A DNA stretch of 64,000 nt, from the NCBI GenBank assembly GCA_014359885.1, contig JACIYN010000017.1:97001-161000 (forward strand), written 5' to 3'. Position numbers and translations under genes: made by a program. The stretch is from Desulfacinum sp. (GTDB lineage: Bacteria; Desulfobacterota; Syntrophobacteria; Syntrophobacterales; DSM-9756). Each line of letters opens with the position of its first letter. Positions within the stretch are counted from its first letter, which is position 1. The notes beneath the pieces are model-generated. The model was not told where the DNA came from. It ran no database searches and saw only the letters and a program-made list of their open reading frames with translations. Of the stretch, positions 48,345 to 57,510 are shown in pieces.

Positions 48345-48806
48345 ATGTCCACATTGAGTTGCCGCTCTTTTGACGATGTGGTGAATTTCGCCATCCGCAA
48401 GGAAGAACTGGCCATGGATTTCTACCAGAAGTGCGCCGATCGGGCCAAGAACCCGGGCATTCGGGAATTCTTCCTGGAGATGGTGGAAGAGGAAAAAAAG
48501 CACCGCAAGCTCCTACAGGATCTGGATCCCGCCGGTCTGAAGGATTTCACCCTGGACAAGGTGGAAGATCTCAAGATCAGCGACTACCTCATGGACGTGG
48601 AGTTCCGGGAGGACATGACCTACCAAGAGGCCTTGACCCTGGCCATGAAGAAGGAAGAGAAGGCCCATCTCTTCTATTCCGCCTGGAAGGACAAGTGCCT
48701 GCACGAAAAGACCGCCAAGGTCTTCGAGATGCTGGCTCAGGAAGAGATCAAGCACAAGCGGAAGATCGAAAACATCTACGACGAGGAAATCCTGAGCTGG
48801 GACTAG
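48345..48806 (+). CDS. Rubrerythrin/ferritin-like diiron family protein
   Basis: EELAMDFYQKCADRAKNPGIREFFLEMVEEEKKH ... EEKAHLFYSAW ... EIKHKRKIE. Confidence 0.85.
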   Translation: MSTLSCRSFDDVVNFAIRKEELAMDFYQKCADRAKNPGIREFFLEMVEEEKKHRKLLQDLDPAGLKDFTLDKVEDLKISDYLMDVEFREDMTYQEALTLAMKKEEKAHLFYSAWKDKCLHEKTAKVFEMLAQEEIKHKRKIENIYDEEILSWD

Positions 48807-48831
48807 ACCTCCTTTCCACCCGTGCCTGCTG

Positions 48832-48863
48832 CCTGGGCGGTTGGTCCGCCCGGGTTTTTTTTT
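48832..48863 (+). terminator. Intrinsic terminator
   Basis: CCTGGGCGG-TTGGT-CCGCCCGGG then TTTTTTTTT. Confidence 0.9.
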
Positions 48864-48874
48864 GAAGGATGCCC

Positions 48875-49921
48875 ATGCAACCAACGGCCAAGGCCTACCT
48901 CGCCGCCCTGGGGGCGGTGACCATCTGGGGAATGTCTTTCGTGGCCACCAAGGTGGCCCTGACTTCCTTTCCTCCCTACAGCCTCCTCACGGCCCGGTTC
49001 CTGCTGGCGGGAGGCCTGCTCGCCCTGCTCTGGATTTTCCGGTCCAGGGAAAGGATTCATGGGCGGGATCTGGGGCTCTTTTTCCTTCTCGGGATCATGG
49101 ATCCCGGGCTCTATTTCGTGTGTGAGACCTACGGGCTGCTTCGCACCAGCGCGTCGGTGGCCTCGCTCATCATCGCCAGCATACCGGTTTTCGTGGCCCT
49201 TCTCGCTTCCGTCTTTCTCAAGGAACGCACGGGGCTTCAAGGGGCCATGGGCATCCTGCTGACGCTGGCGGGCGTCGGCCTCCTGGTGAAAAACGGTGCC
49301 GACCCGGCGGCTTCCTCTTCGCTCGCCGGAAATCTCCTGATTCTGGGGGCGGCCCTTTGCGCAGCCGTCTACACCGTCGTGAGCCGCACCCTGGGCGGGC
49401 GCTACGGCGCCGTCACGGTCACGACCCTCCAGGCGTTCTTCGCCGTCGGCTTCTTCCTGCCCTTCGCCGTCGGGGAATGGGACGGCGGCTGGGTTCACCG
49501 CGTTTCGACCCAGGGAGCTTTGGCCGTGGGCTTCCTGGGCCTCTTTGCCAGCCTGGGCGCCTTTCTCCTCTACAACCGCGCCTTGGGGTCCCTTCCCGCA
49601 TCCAGCGTGGCCGTCTTCATCAACCTTATTCCCGTTGTCACGGTCGTCACCGCCTGGCTGGTGTTGGGAGAACGTCTCTCGGCGGGTCAGGTGGGAGGCG
49701 GCCTGCTGGTGGTGGTCGGAGTCGTGCTCAGCGCCCGCGGGCGTGCGGAGGCCGGGAGCCCATGGGGCGTGGGGTTGCGGCGCCGGCTGCTCGCCGTCTT
49801 CCTAAAGCGCGGGGGAGCGTACGGGGGCTTTTCCCTGGCCTCGGCGGAGCAGCACGTAAAAGGCCCCGGCGCCCCCGTCCCAGGTGCGGGCGCTGGCAAA
49901 GGCGAGCACGAGGCGCTTTAG
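48875..49921 (+). CDS. EamA/DMT family transporter
   Basis: 10-TM-like; AALGAVTIWGMSFVATKVAL, second EamA repeat. Confidence 0.9.
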   Translation: MQPTAKAYLAALGAVTIWGMSFVATKVALTSFPPYSLLTARFLLAGGLLALLWIFRSRERIHGRDLGLFFLLGIMDPGLYFVCETYGLLRTSASVASLIIASIPVFVALLASVFLKERTGLQGAMGILLTLAGVGLLVKNGADPAASSSLAGNLLILGAALCAAVYTVVSRTLGGRYGAVTVTTLQAFFAVGFFLPFAVGEWDGGWVHRVSTQGALAVGFLGLFASLGAFLLYNRALGSLPASSVAVFINLIPVVTVVTAWLVLGERLSAGQVGGGLLVVVGVVLSARGRAEAGSPWGVGLRRRLLAVFLKRGGAYGGFSLASAEQHVKGPGAPVPGAGAGKGEHEAL

Positions 49922-50641
49922 GGGCGCCTGGGTGAACCACTGCACCAGCACCCGTTTTAGGACCGGTTCCTTGCCCTTGGAATTGAGCCCCCGGCCGCAG
50001 ATCACCAGAACGCAGCGAAGCCCCCGGGCGTGGCTTTCTTGCAGGAATCGGAGGACGGACTCCCTGGCTTCATGGCGGTTCAGGCCGTGGAGATCCACAT
50101 GGTCCTGGTAACTGAAGTCCCCGTTGCGGAGGCCCTTGAGAATGGAGGGGGGAAGCCCCACCACGGCCCCGTCCATGTATTCATCGGACAAGGTGAGCTC
50201 GAAGCGGCATTCCCCCCGGACGAGCTCCCCCAGGTGCCGGAGAACCTCCCAGTCTTCCGCTTCCGCAAAACGCGGAAAATCAGAGGGGCCACGGAACCGC
50301 GGGACCCGCGAACGGTCCTCGGGCGAGAGAGGAATCACGTCGGAGACTTCGCGCAAAAAGAGCTCCTCGTCCGGCCCGGTGTCGGGGCCCGGCCCACGGC
50401 CCGTGGGGGAATCCGGCGGCGGAGGAACGCGGCGGCGGGCCTTTTTCTGCTCCTTTCGCACCTTTGCAATCTGTTGATCCAGCTCCTGGAAAGGGGTATA
50501 GAAGCCTGTGTTTTTCGGCCGGGGATGAGGATGAGACCGAAAGGCGCGGCCGGACTGCGATGCCTTTTTCCTTTTTCCCATGGATTCGCTCCTTTCACCA
50601 GCATCTGATAACACAGGCTCAGAAGGCAGGAAACCGCTCAT
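49802..50641 (-). CDS. Smr-domain protein (putative nuclease)
   Basis: VDLHGLNRHEARESVLRFLQES, VICGRGLNSKGKEPVLK. Confidence 0.9.
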   Translation of the reverse strand: MSGFLPSEPVLSDAGERSESMGKRKKASQSGRAFRSHPHPRPKNTGFYTPFQELDQQIAKVRKEQKKARRRVPPPPDSPTGRGPGPDTGPDEELFLREVSDVIPLSPEDRSRVPRFRGPSDFPRFAEAEDWEVLRHLGELVRGECRFELTLSDEYMDGAVVGLPPSILKGLRNGDFSYQDHVDLHGLNRHEARESVLRFLQESHARGLRCVLVICGRGLNSKGKEPVLKRVLVQWFTQAPLKRLVLAFASARTWDGGAGAFYVLLRRGQGKAPVRSPAL

Positions 50642-51539
50642 GCGCCCGTACCAACTGATCGACTCCGATGAACAGCTCCAGGAGCTGGTTGAGAACTTGC
50701 TGCGTCAAAGGCACATCGCCGTGGATACGGAATCCAACGGCTACTACGCCTACTACGAAAAGGTCTGCCTGATCCAGATCTCCACCGAGGATGAGGACTA
50801 CATCCTGGACACCCTCGCCCTGAAGTCCATCCCCCTTCTGGGAGAGGTCTTCCGGTCGGCAAAAGTGGAAAAGATTCTGCATGCCGCCGCCAACGACATC
50901 GGCTCCCTCAAGCGCGACTATGGGTTCCGCTTTCGCAATGTCTTCGATACGGCTCTGGCCTGTAAGATACTGGGAGAAAAACAACTGGGGCTTGCCGGCA
51001 TCCTGGAGACCCGCTTCCAGGTGCAGCTGGACAAGAAGTGGCAGCGCTGCGACTGGGGAAAACGCCCCCTGAAGCCGGAGCAGCTCCACTATGCACGGCT
51101 CGATACACACTATCTCATCCCGCTTCGTCGGCAACTCCACGAGGAACTGACGGAGAAAGGCCTCTTGGAGCAGGCCCGGGAAGCCTTTGGCAAGGTCTGT
51201 TCCCAGGCCCCTCCCCGGGAGCGCTTTCCGGAGGACGGTTACCGGCGAATCCGGGGGGCGCGGAGCCTGCCCAAGGAGGGCTGGAGGGTCCTTCAGGAAG
51301 TGTATACGTTCCGGGATCGGGAAGCCCGGCGCCTGGATCGGGCCCCGTTTCGCGTTCTTTCCAACGAGGCCCTGCTTCGGCTCGCCAAGGTTCGGCCCAC
51401 CACCCTGCCCCAATTGGAGGCGGTCCAGGGACTTTCCAGAGCCTACCGCACCGGCCGTCCCGCCCGGCGCCTGGTCCAGACCATCCGGCGGGCCGTGGAA
51501 GCGGCGGAAACCGAAGAGCTCACCCGGGCCCTTCCGTGA
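50640..51539 (+). CDS. rnd: Ribonuclease D-like 3'-5' exonuclease with HRDC region
   Basis: VDTESNGYYAYYEKVCLIQIS, HAAANDIGSLKRDYGF, YARLDTHYLIPL. Confidence 0.9.
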   Translation: MRPYQLIDSDEQLQELVENLLRQRHIAVDTESNGYYAYYEKVCLIQISTEDEDYILDTLALKSIPLLGEVFRSAKVEKILHAAANDIGSLKRDYGFRFRNVFDTALACKILGEKQLGLAGILETRFQVQLDKKWQRCDWGKRPLKPEQLHYARLDTHYLIPLRRQLHEELTEKGLLEQAREAFGKVCSQAPPRERFPEDGYRRIRGARSLPKEGWRVLQEVYTFRDREARRLDRAPFRVLSNEALLRLAKVRPTTLPQLEAVQGLSRAYRTGRPARRLVQTIRRAVEAAETEELTRALP

Positions 51540-51780
51540 TCCCCCATGGCCTCGTGCCGCCGGACGCCAACCGCGACGTCTGGGCTGTTTCAATAGGTAA
51601 CGCAGATGGCGGAGGCGAGGGACCGTGCGCCCGCATCGTTCGACCTGTCCGGTGGTGTAAGGATCCGTTCCGTGCAAAGTCTACTGGAAAAGTAGGAAAC
51701 AAGCGGTTAAGGTGCCCGGTGCCCGGCCGGTTCCCCCTGCAGGCGCGGAGGCACCATTTCCATAGGAAGAAAGGGAAGTT

Positions 51781-53535
51781 ATGGTTCCAGATGCCAAGAT
51801 TCGGATTCAGGACAGTTTCAAGACGTTCCGTCACGACCAGGAAAAGACGAGGCGGCCCGAAGAGACGGTGCAATGGGTTCGGGAGCGGCTCAAGAGCGTA
51901 AACATTCGGATTCTCGCCAAGACCTTGAGGATCGACACGGGGCGTTTGGACATCCCCGTCTACATCAGCCTGTGCGGCGAGGACGCCACGGCCTTTACGG
52001 GAACCAAGAAGCAGATGGGGAAAGGCGCCACGCCGGCCCAGTCGGAAGCCAGCGCCGTCATGGAACTCATGGAGCGCTTCAGCTTCTTTTCCTTTATTCA
52101 CGGCGCCGATTTTCGAAAGGCTCGGGCGACGGACCTGGGCGGGCACGCCGTGGGGGCCCGAATGCTGTTGCGCTCAGTCTTTGATGAAAAGACCCCCGTG
52201 GAAAAGGCGGAGGCCTTCCTTTCCCAATGCCCGCTCCGATGGGTTCCCGTGCGGAACCTGACCCGGGGGGCCGATCAATGGGCCCCCATCGACTGGTTCT
52301 ACCTGATCAACGAGTACAACGGGCCCGCCGCCGGAAACACCCTGGAGGAAGCGGTTTTGCAGGCCTTGTGCGAAGTGGTGGAGCGCCATGTGGGCTCGGT
52401 GATCTGCCATGACGAGCTGGTGACACCCGCCATCGACCCCGAGAGCCTGGCCGATCCCGCTTCCCGGGAGCTGGTGGAGAAGTTTCAACGACACGGGATC
52501 CGGCTCTATCTCCGGGATTTTTCCCTGGATACGGGAATCCCCACCGTGGGGGTGCTGGCCTACGACCCGGCCACGTTTCCGGAAAAGAGTGAAATCGTCT
52601 TCACGGCGGGCACCACGTCGCACCCGGAAAAATCCCTGTGCCGGGCTCTGACGGAGGTGGCCCAGTTGGCCGGAGACTTCGAAAACCGCACCACCTACCG
52701 CCCCACCCTTCCCAAGTACCCCAACCTGGAGGCGGCGGCCTACCTGATGGCACACGACGGCACCGTGCCCATTCAGGCCCTTCCCGACATCAGCCACGAC
52801 AACATGAAGGTGGAAATCGAACGGGCGGTGGCTGCCTTGTCACGCATCGGAATGGAGGTACTGGTTCTCAACGTCACCCATCCGCAGCTGCAGGTTCCGG
52901 CCGTTTACGTGATGATCCCCGGCGCCCATTTCCTGGAGCACACGCGCAACACGGACTTTGCCCAGCACATGGCTCGAACGCTGATCCGCGGCCTGGAACC
53001 AGTGGAGGCGGCCCGGCACCTGGAAAGCCTGGACGCGATGTTCGGGCCGCGGTTCGACCTCACCTTCTTCCGGGCCCACAGTCTGGAGGCCCTGGGAAAT
53101 CCGGGCGAGGCATTGAGCCTCTTTTCCCGATCCCTGGAACAGGATCCCGATCCGGGGGAGCTGGCCAGCATCTATGTGCACATGGCGTCCTGTCACAAGG
53201 ACCTGGGCGACTACCGCCGTGCGCTGGATGCCCTGGAAAAGGCGGAGAGCCACAACCCGGAGCTGAAAGAGATCTACAATCTGCGGGGTTTCTGCCTTTA
53301 CCAGCTCAAGGAACACCACCGGGCCATCGAGGCCTTCGAGCGCGCCATCGAGTTGGATCCCGGATCGGCCATCGACTATGCGAATATCGGCTCCAACCTG
53401 CGCGAGCTGGGCCACATCCGGGAGGCGGTGCGGCTCTACAAGATGGCCCTGGAGCTGGATCCCACCATCCAGTTCGCACGGGATAACATCGAAAAACTTG
53501 AAAAGCACCTGGCCCGCGAAGCCGCCGGGGCGTAG
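51781..53535 (+). CDS. YcaO-domain protein with C-terminal TPR repeats
   Basis: GKGATPAQSEASAVMELMERFSF, EAVLQALCEVVERH; C-terminal TPR-like A-L-D..Y motifs. Confidence 0.88.
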   Translation: MVPDAKIRIQDSFKTFRHDQEKTRRPEETVQWVRERLKSVNIRILAKTLRIDTGRLDIPVYISLCGEDATAFTGTKKQMGKGATPAQSEASAVMELMERFSFFSFIHGADFRKARATDLGGHAVGARMLLRSVFDEKTPVEKAEAFLSQCPLRWVPVRNLTRGADQWAPIDWFYLINEYNGPAAGNTLEEAVLQALCEVVERHVGSVICHDELVTPAIDPESLADPASRELVEKFQRHGIRLYLRDFSLDTGIPTVGVLAYDPATFPEKSEIVFTAGTTSHPEKSLCRALTEVAQLAGDFENRTTYRPTLPKYPNLEAAAYLMAHDGTVPIQALPDISHDNMKVEIERAVAALSRIGMEVLVLNVTHPQLQVPAVYVMIPGAHFLEHTRNTDFAQHMARTLIRGLEPVEAARHLESLDAMFGPRFDLTFFRAHSLEALGNPGEALSLFSRSLEQDPDPGELASIYVHMASCHKDLGDYRRALDALEKAESHNPELKEIYNLRGFCLYQLKEHHRAIEAFERAIELDPGSAIDYANIGSNLRELGHIREAVRLYKMALELDPTIQFARDNIEKLEKHLAREAAGA

Positions 53536-53648
53536 GAGCCCGCAAGCATGGGGACCCATTCATGTGGGGACGGTTCGCCAACCGCCCCGACCGCCCTTTC
53601 CCGCGGGGCTAAAGCCCCGCGGGTACGCAAGAAGCCGGCTCTCTTTAT

Positions 53649-53743
53649 ATGAAACGCGAGGTCGTTCCATTCGCGCGCGCGGCCTGTAGGGGCGAATAAT
53701 CATTCGCCCCTACAGGGGTCTGCTTGCCAAAGGGGCGTTTCAT
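53649..53743 (-). repeat. 95-bp MITE-like element, copy 2 (inverted)
   Basis: ATGAAACGCG ... GGGCGTTTCAT with central gtaggggcgaataatcattcgcccctac. Confidence 0.85.
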
Positions 53744-53783
53744 CCTTCGTTGTCACGGGCCGTCCGTGATGGGGGTTAATGTG

Positions 53784-53820
53784 AAAGAAAACCGCGAATG
53801 AACGCGAATAGACGCAAATC
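53784..53820 (-). repeat. Dispersed repeat aaagaaaaccgcgaatgaacgcgaatagacgcaaatc
   Basis: Inverted related copy at 57453-57488. Confidence 0.8.
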
Positions 53821-54052
53821 TTTTTAGTTGTAGAAACCGCGAAGGCCGCAATGAGGGTGCCCGGCCATGCAAGGGGCGCGCAGCGACTCCTAGAGAATGG
53901 CCTATTGCGGGGTTCCGACAAATGCCCTTGCTCCGGCCCGCTCTTTCATCCATGCGAGGTGGCGCGCGGGGAGCCATGACTGTTAGAAAGATTCACGTCT
54001 ATTGCCGTTCAGTGGCGGTTGCCCTTCACCTTACCCCCATCACCAGGCGCCT

Positions 54053-54080
54053 GTAGGGGCGAATGATGATGCGCCCCTAG
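54053..54080. repeat. Degenerate family A palindrome
   Basis: gtaggggcgaatgatgatgcgcccctag. Confidence 0.7.
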
Positions 54081-54096
54081 TAAAGACGGCGGCACG

Positions 54097-56823
54097 TCAC
54101 GGATGCCGCGGGCGAGGCGCGTCCAGGGGCAACGCCTGGGCCGGATTGCGGGGAAGGGTGCGGACGATCAGACGCCCCGAAAAGAGATCCCGCGCCAATT
54201 CCAGGACATCCCGGGCCGTCACCTTGCGGACCAGGTCGGGATAGCGACGGTCGTAATCGAATCCCAACCCCAGGGCCTCGTGGACGGCGGCGCTTTGGGC
54301 TCTGGCGTGCAGCCCCTCCAGGTCCAGGGCGTGCATGGTGAGCACCATGTCCTTGGCCCGTTCCAACTCCGCAGGGCTCATTTCCTCCCGGGTCAGCTCC
54401 TCCAATTTCTCGAGCACGATCTGTTCCACGCGGTCGGCGTTGTCCAGGGTGGTCTGCGTGATCACGCCGAAGAATCCCCCGTTGAGGCCGTAAAAGGGAA
54501 AGGCGTGGACCACGTAAACCAGGTTGTTGATGCCGCCCCGCAGGGCTTCGTGAAGGCGCCCGCCGGGATAGCCGATACCGGAAAGCGCCGCGTCCAGCAC
54601 ATCGAGGACGGGACGGCGCGGATCCCGCAGGTCCAAGCCACCAGTTCCCACGAAGAGACCCAGGGACGTCTTGTCGGTTTCCTGTTCCACCACCCGGGAG
54701 CCTTGGAACGGTTGGGTTTCTCGCGGTAGATTTGGGATCGCCGGCTGCGGCCGTTTCCAGGATCCCAGGGCCTTCTCAAGACGCTTCAGCAGCTTTTCCC
54801 TGTCGAAATCTCCGTAGATGGCCAGGACCGACGATTGGGGGGCGACCATCTTTTCATAAAAATCCAACACTTGGTCGCGAGTGAAGGCCGCGACGCTCTC
54901 GGGCGTACCCAATCGATCGTGACGATAGGGATGCCGGGTGAAGTAGTGCTCTTTGAAAAGGCGCACCAGCTCCATCTGCCAATTCTCGTCCCGGCGCTTG
55001 ATGGCCAGGAGGGTCTCCTCCTTCTTCTTGCGGATCTCCTCCGGAGGAAAGACCGGATGGGTGATCACGTCGGCCAGGATGTCCACGGCCAGGTCCACAT
55101 CGTCGCTCAGGACCTTGGAGGTGACGAAGTAGGTGTTGCTTTGGGATCCCGATGCGATGCTGCCTCCCACTTCCTCCAGGGCCTGGGCGATCTCCAGCTT
55201 GCTTCGCTTCTTGGTCCCGGCGGTGAGGAGCGACGCCGTGAAGGCTGCCAGGCCCTCCTGCCCGGGGCCTTCCAGGAGCAGCCCGCCTATCCCGTACAGT
55301 TGAAGGGTCACCACGGGGAGGCGGTGATCTTCGAGGAGCAGCACGCGCAGCCCGTTGTCCAGGCGCACGAGAGACGGGCCTTTGTCCTTCGGGGCCGAGG
55401 CAAGCGGCGCCGGGGCGGTCGTTTCGGACGGTGTGGAGACGGGCAGAACGGCGGCCACCGTCATGGCCTCCGGAACCAGGTAACGCCGGGCCACCCGAAG
55501 CACATCCTCCCGGGTGACCTGCCGGACCTTTTCCACGTAATGCTCGTCGAAGTAGGGATCTCCCGTGTCGAAGTAAGAGGACGCCAGGGAAGAGGCCATC
55601 TCTTCGGCCGTTTCCTTGCCGAAGATGTGGTCGGCGATCACCTTCTTTTTCGCCTTTTCCAACTCGCTTCGGGAGACCTTTTGGGATCCAACGGCTTCCA
55701 GTTCCTCTTTAAGAGGTTCCAGGACCGCCGGCCAGTTCTCGGGGGCCAGGCTCATGGAAACCACCCACTGGCCGGGAACATAGGCGGGCGTCCAGTTGAA
55801 CGCTCCGACGGAAAGAACCAGGTTCTCTTTTTCTTTGAGTCTCTGATGGAGGCGGCCGGTACGGCCGTCGCCCATGAGAATGGCCAGGACGTCCAGGGCG
55901 TACAGGTCCTCGTGGGCCAGAGGAACGGAACGGAACCCCACCATGGCTTGGACCATGCGGGCCAAGGGCAGACGTTTTTCCGCCCACCGCCGGCCCAAGG
56001 GCGGAGGTTCGCTGGGAAGGACCACCGGAGGGGCCTCTCCCCGGGGCATCTTCCCCACCCTTTCGCCCACGAAGGCTAGAACGCGATGGGGATCCACGGG
56101 TCCCGCCACCGCCACCACCAGGTGCTGGGGCTGGTAACGGGCGCGGTAGTAGGCTTGGAGGTCCTCCCGAGTTTGGCGGACGAAGACGTCTTCGTAGCCG
56201 ATGACCGGATGTCGAACGGGGTGGATTCGGTAGGCCGTCTGCATGAAGAGCTTCCACAGGACACGGCCGGGATCGTTTTCTCCCATGCGGATTTCCTGCT
56301 GGATCACGGCCTTCTCCCGGACCACCTCCTGCTCCGCAAGGCTGCATTCCGTCACGTAGGAAAGCAGCAGATCCAGACTCTCCTCCCAGTGGGCGGCGGT
56401 GGTGGTGATGTAATAGACCGTTCGGTCGTGGCTGGTATAGGCATTGCTCGCTCCGCCCATGCGCTCCAAACGCCTCCGGGCTTCCTCCTCGCTGAAGGAC
56501 CGGGTGGTTCCCCCCGCCACCACGTGTTCCAGGTAGTGGGACAGACCGGCCCCCATGTGGTCGCCTTCGTAGATGGATCCGGCTCGGACGTAGACTCTTG
56601 CGGAAACCACCTGGGAGTCGGGGATGGAGCGGACCAGCAAGGTGAGTCCGTTGTGGAAGACGGCGAAGGTGTCGCCCGGCTTGCTTTCAAGAAAACGTTC
56701 CAGGAAGGGAGCTTCCCGGCTGACGGGTGCTTCCCGGGCCTGGCCGGCCGGGCAGGGAAAGGTGACCAACAAGCCGGTGACAAACAGCAGGGCCGCTCGG
56801 AAGACCATTCGCCGCAGGTGCAT
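54097..56823 (-). CDS. M16 family metallopeptidase (two-domain), exported
   Basis: Signal peptide; HYLEH zinc motif in GLSHYLEHVVAGGT; duplicated M16 fold. Confidence 0.93.
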   Translation of the reverse strand: MHLRRMVFRAALLFVTGLLVTFPCPAGQAREAPVSREAPFLERFLESKPGDTFAVFHNGLTLLVRSIPDSQVVSARVYVRAGSIYEGDHMGAGLSHYLEHVVAGGTTRSFSEEEARRRLERMGGASNAYTSHDRTVYYITTTAAHWEESLDLLLSYVTECSLAEQEVVREKAVIQQEIRMGENDPGRVLWKLFMQTAYRIHPVRHPVIGYEDVFVRQTREDLQAYYRARYQPQHLVVAVAGPVDPHRVLAFVGERVGKMPRGEAPPVVLPSEPPPLGRRWAEKRLPLARMVQAMVGFRSVPLAHEDLYALDVLAILMGDGRTGRLHQRLKEKENLVLSVGAFNWTPAYVPGQWVVSMSLAPENWPAVLEPLKEELEAVGSQKVSRSELEKAKKKVIADHIFGKETAEEMASSLASSYFDTGDPYFDEHYVEKVRQVTREDVLRVARRYLVPEAMTVAAVLPVSTPSETTAPAPLASAPKDKGPSLVRLDNGLRVLLLEDHRLPVVTLQLYGIGGLLLEGPGQEGLAAFTASLLTAGTKKRSKLEIAQALEEVGGSIASGSQSNTYFVTSKVLSDDVDLAVDILADVITHPVFPPEEIRKKKEETLLAIKRRDENWQMELVRLFKEHYFTRHPYRHDRLGTPESVAAFTRDQVLDFYEKMVAPQSSVLAIYGDFDREKLLKRLEKALGSWKRPQPAIPNLPRETQPFQGSRVVEQETDKTSLGLFVGTGGLDLRDPRRPVLDVLDAALSGIGYPGGRLHEALRGGINNLVYVVHAFPFYGLNGGFFGVITQTTLDNADRVEQIVLEKLEELTREEMSPAELERAKDMVLTMHALDLEGLHARAQSAAVHEALGLGFDYDRRYPDLVRKVTARDVLELARDLFSGRLIVRTLPRNPAQALPLDAPRPRHP

Positions 56824-56929
56824 GATCCACCTCACACGAACGCATGGAGATACGAAACCGTGGAAGAAAGGAAACGGCCCTACGCCTCGGGAGGCGTGAG
56901 GGCGCAGGGGCGAGGGCGGCAGGCGTGGG

Positions 56930-57142
56930 TCAACGGGATTCAGCTTCCATGGACGCCAGCTCGTCCAGGATCCATCGGATCTTGTCCTTGTCCTGCAAAT
57001 CTTCGGGCTTTTCCTGTTCAATGCGGAGCAAGTCCTCCAGTTCCAGGCGGCGGCGGTCGCGAAACCCGCCCACGTCCTTTCGGAAGTGGCGCTGGGCCAT
57101 GTACTGGGACTTTTCGTATTCCTTTTCCAGATCGTCGTTCAT
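56930..57142 (-). CDS. Small acidic conserved-looking hypothetical protein (70 aa)
   Basis: MNDDLEKEYEKSQYMAQRHFRKDVGGFRDRRR..., just upstream of M16 gene. Confidence 0.55.
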   Translation of the reverse strand: MNDDLEKEYEKSQYMAQRHFRKDVGGFRDRRRLELEDLLRIEQEKPEDLQDKDKIRWILDELASMEAESR

Positions 57143-57357
57143 GAGACCCTACTCCTTCTTTCTGGCGCTCGGGGCAGTCCTTGCCAGTTCCGCTGCGTGT
57201 CGAGCTCTTTCATCCCGGGGTCCATTCCGCCGGAAGACTGACTCTAGGGATGAGGCTCTCTCGTGTCAAGCTCCGATTGCCCCGCCGCTCATGGGAACCA
57301 CAGGAGGGAAAGCAAGGTTTGAACTTGGCTATCCTGTGGAGCCCGTGACAACGAAGG

Positions 57358-57452
57358 ATGAAACGCACCTCTGGAAAGCAGGCCCCTGTGGGGGCGAAGG
57401 ATCATTCGCCCCTACAGGCCGCGGACACGGACGGAACGAGGTCGCGTTTCCC
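57358..57452 (+). repeat. 95-bp MITE-like element, copy 3
   Basis: ATGAAACGCA ... gaggtCGCGTTTC with centre gtgggggcgaaggatcattcgcccctac. Confidence 0.85.
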
Positions 57453-57488
57453 ATTGGCGTTTATTGGCGTTCATTCGCGGTTTTCTTT
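57453..57488 (+). repeat. Dispersed repeat attggcgtttattggcgttcattcgcggttttcttt
   Basis: Inverse of repeat at 53784-53820. Confidence 0.8.
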
Positions 57489-57510
57489 CCTAACAAACAT
57501 CAAGCCCCCA

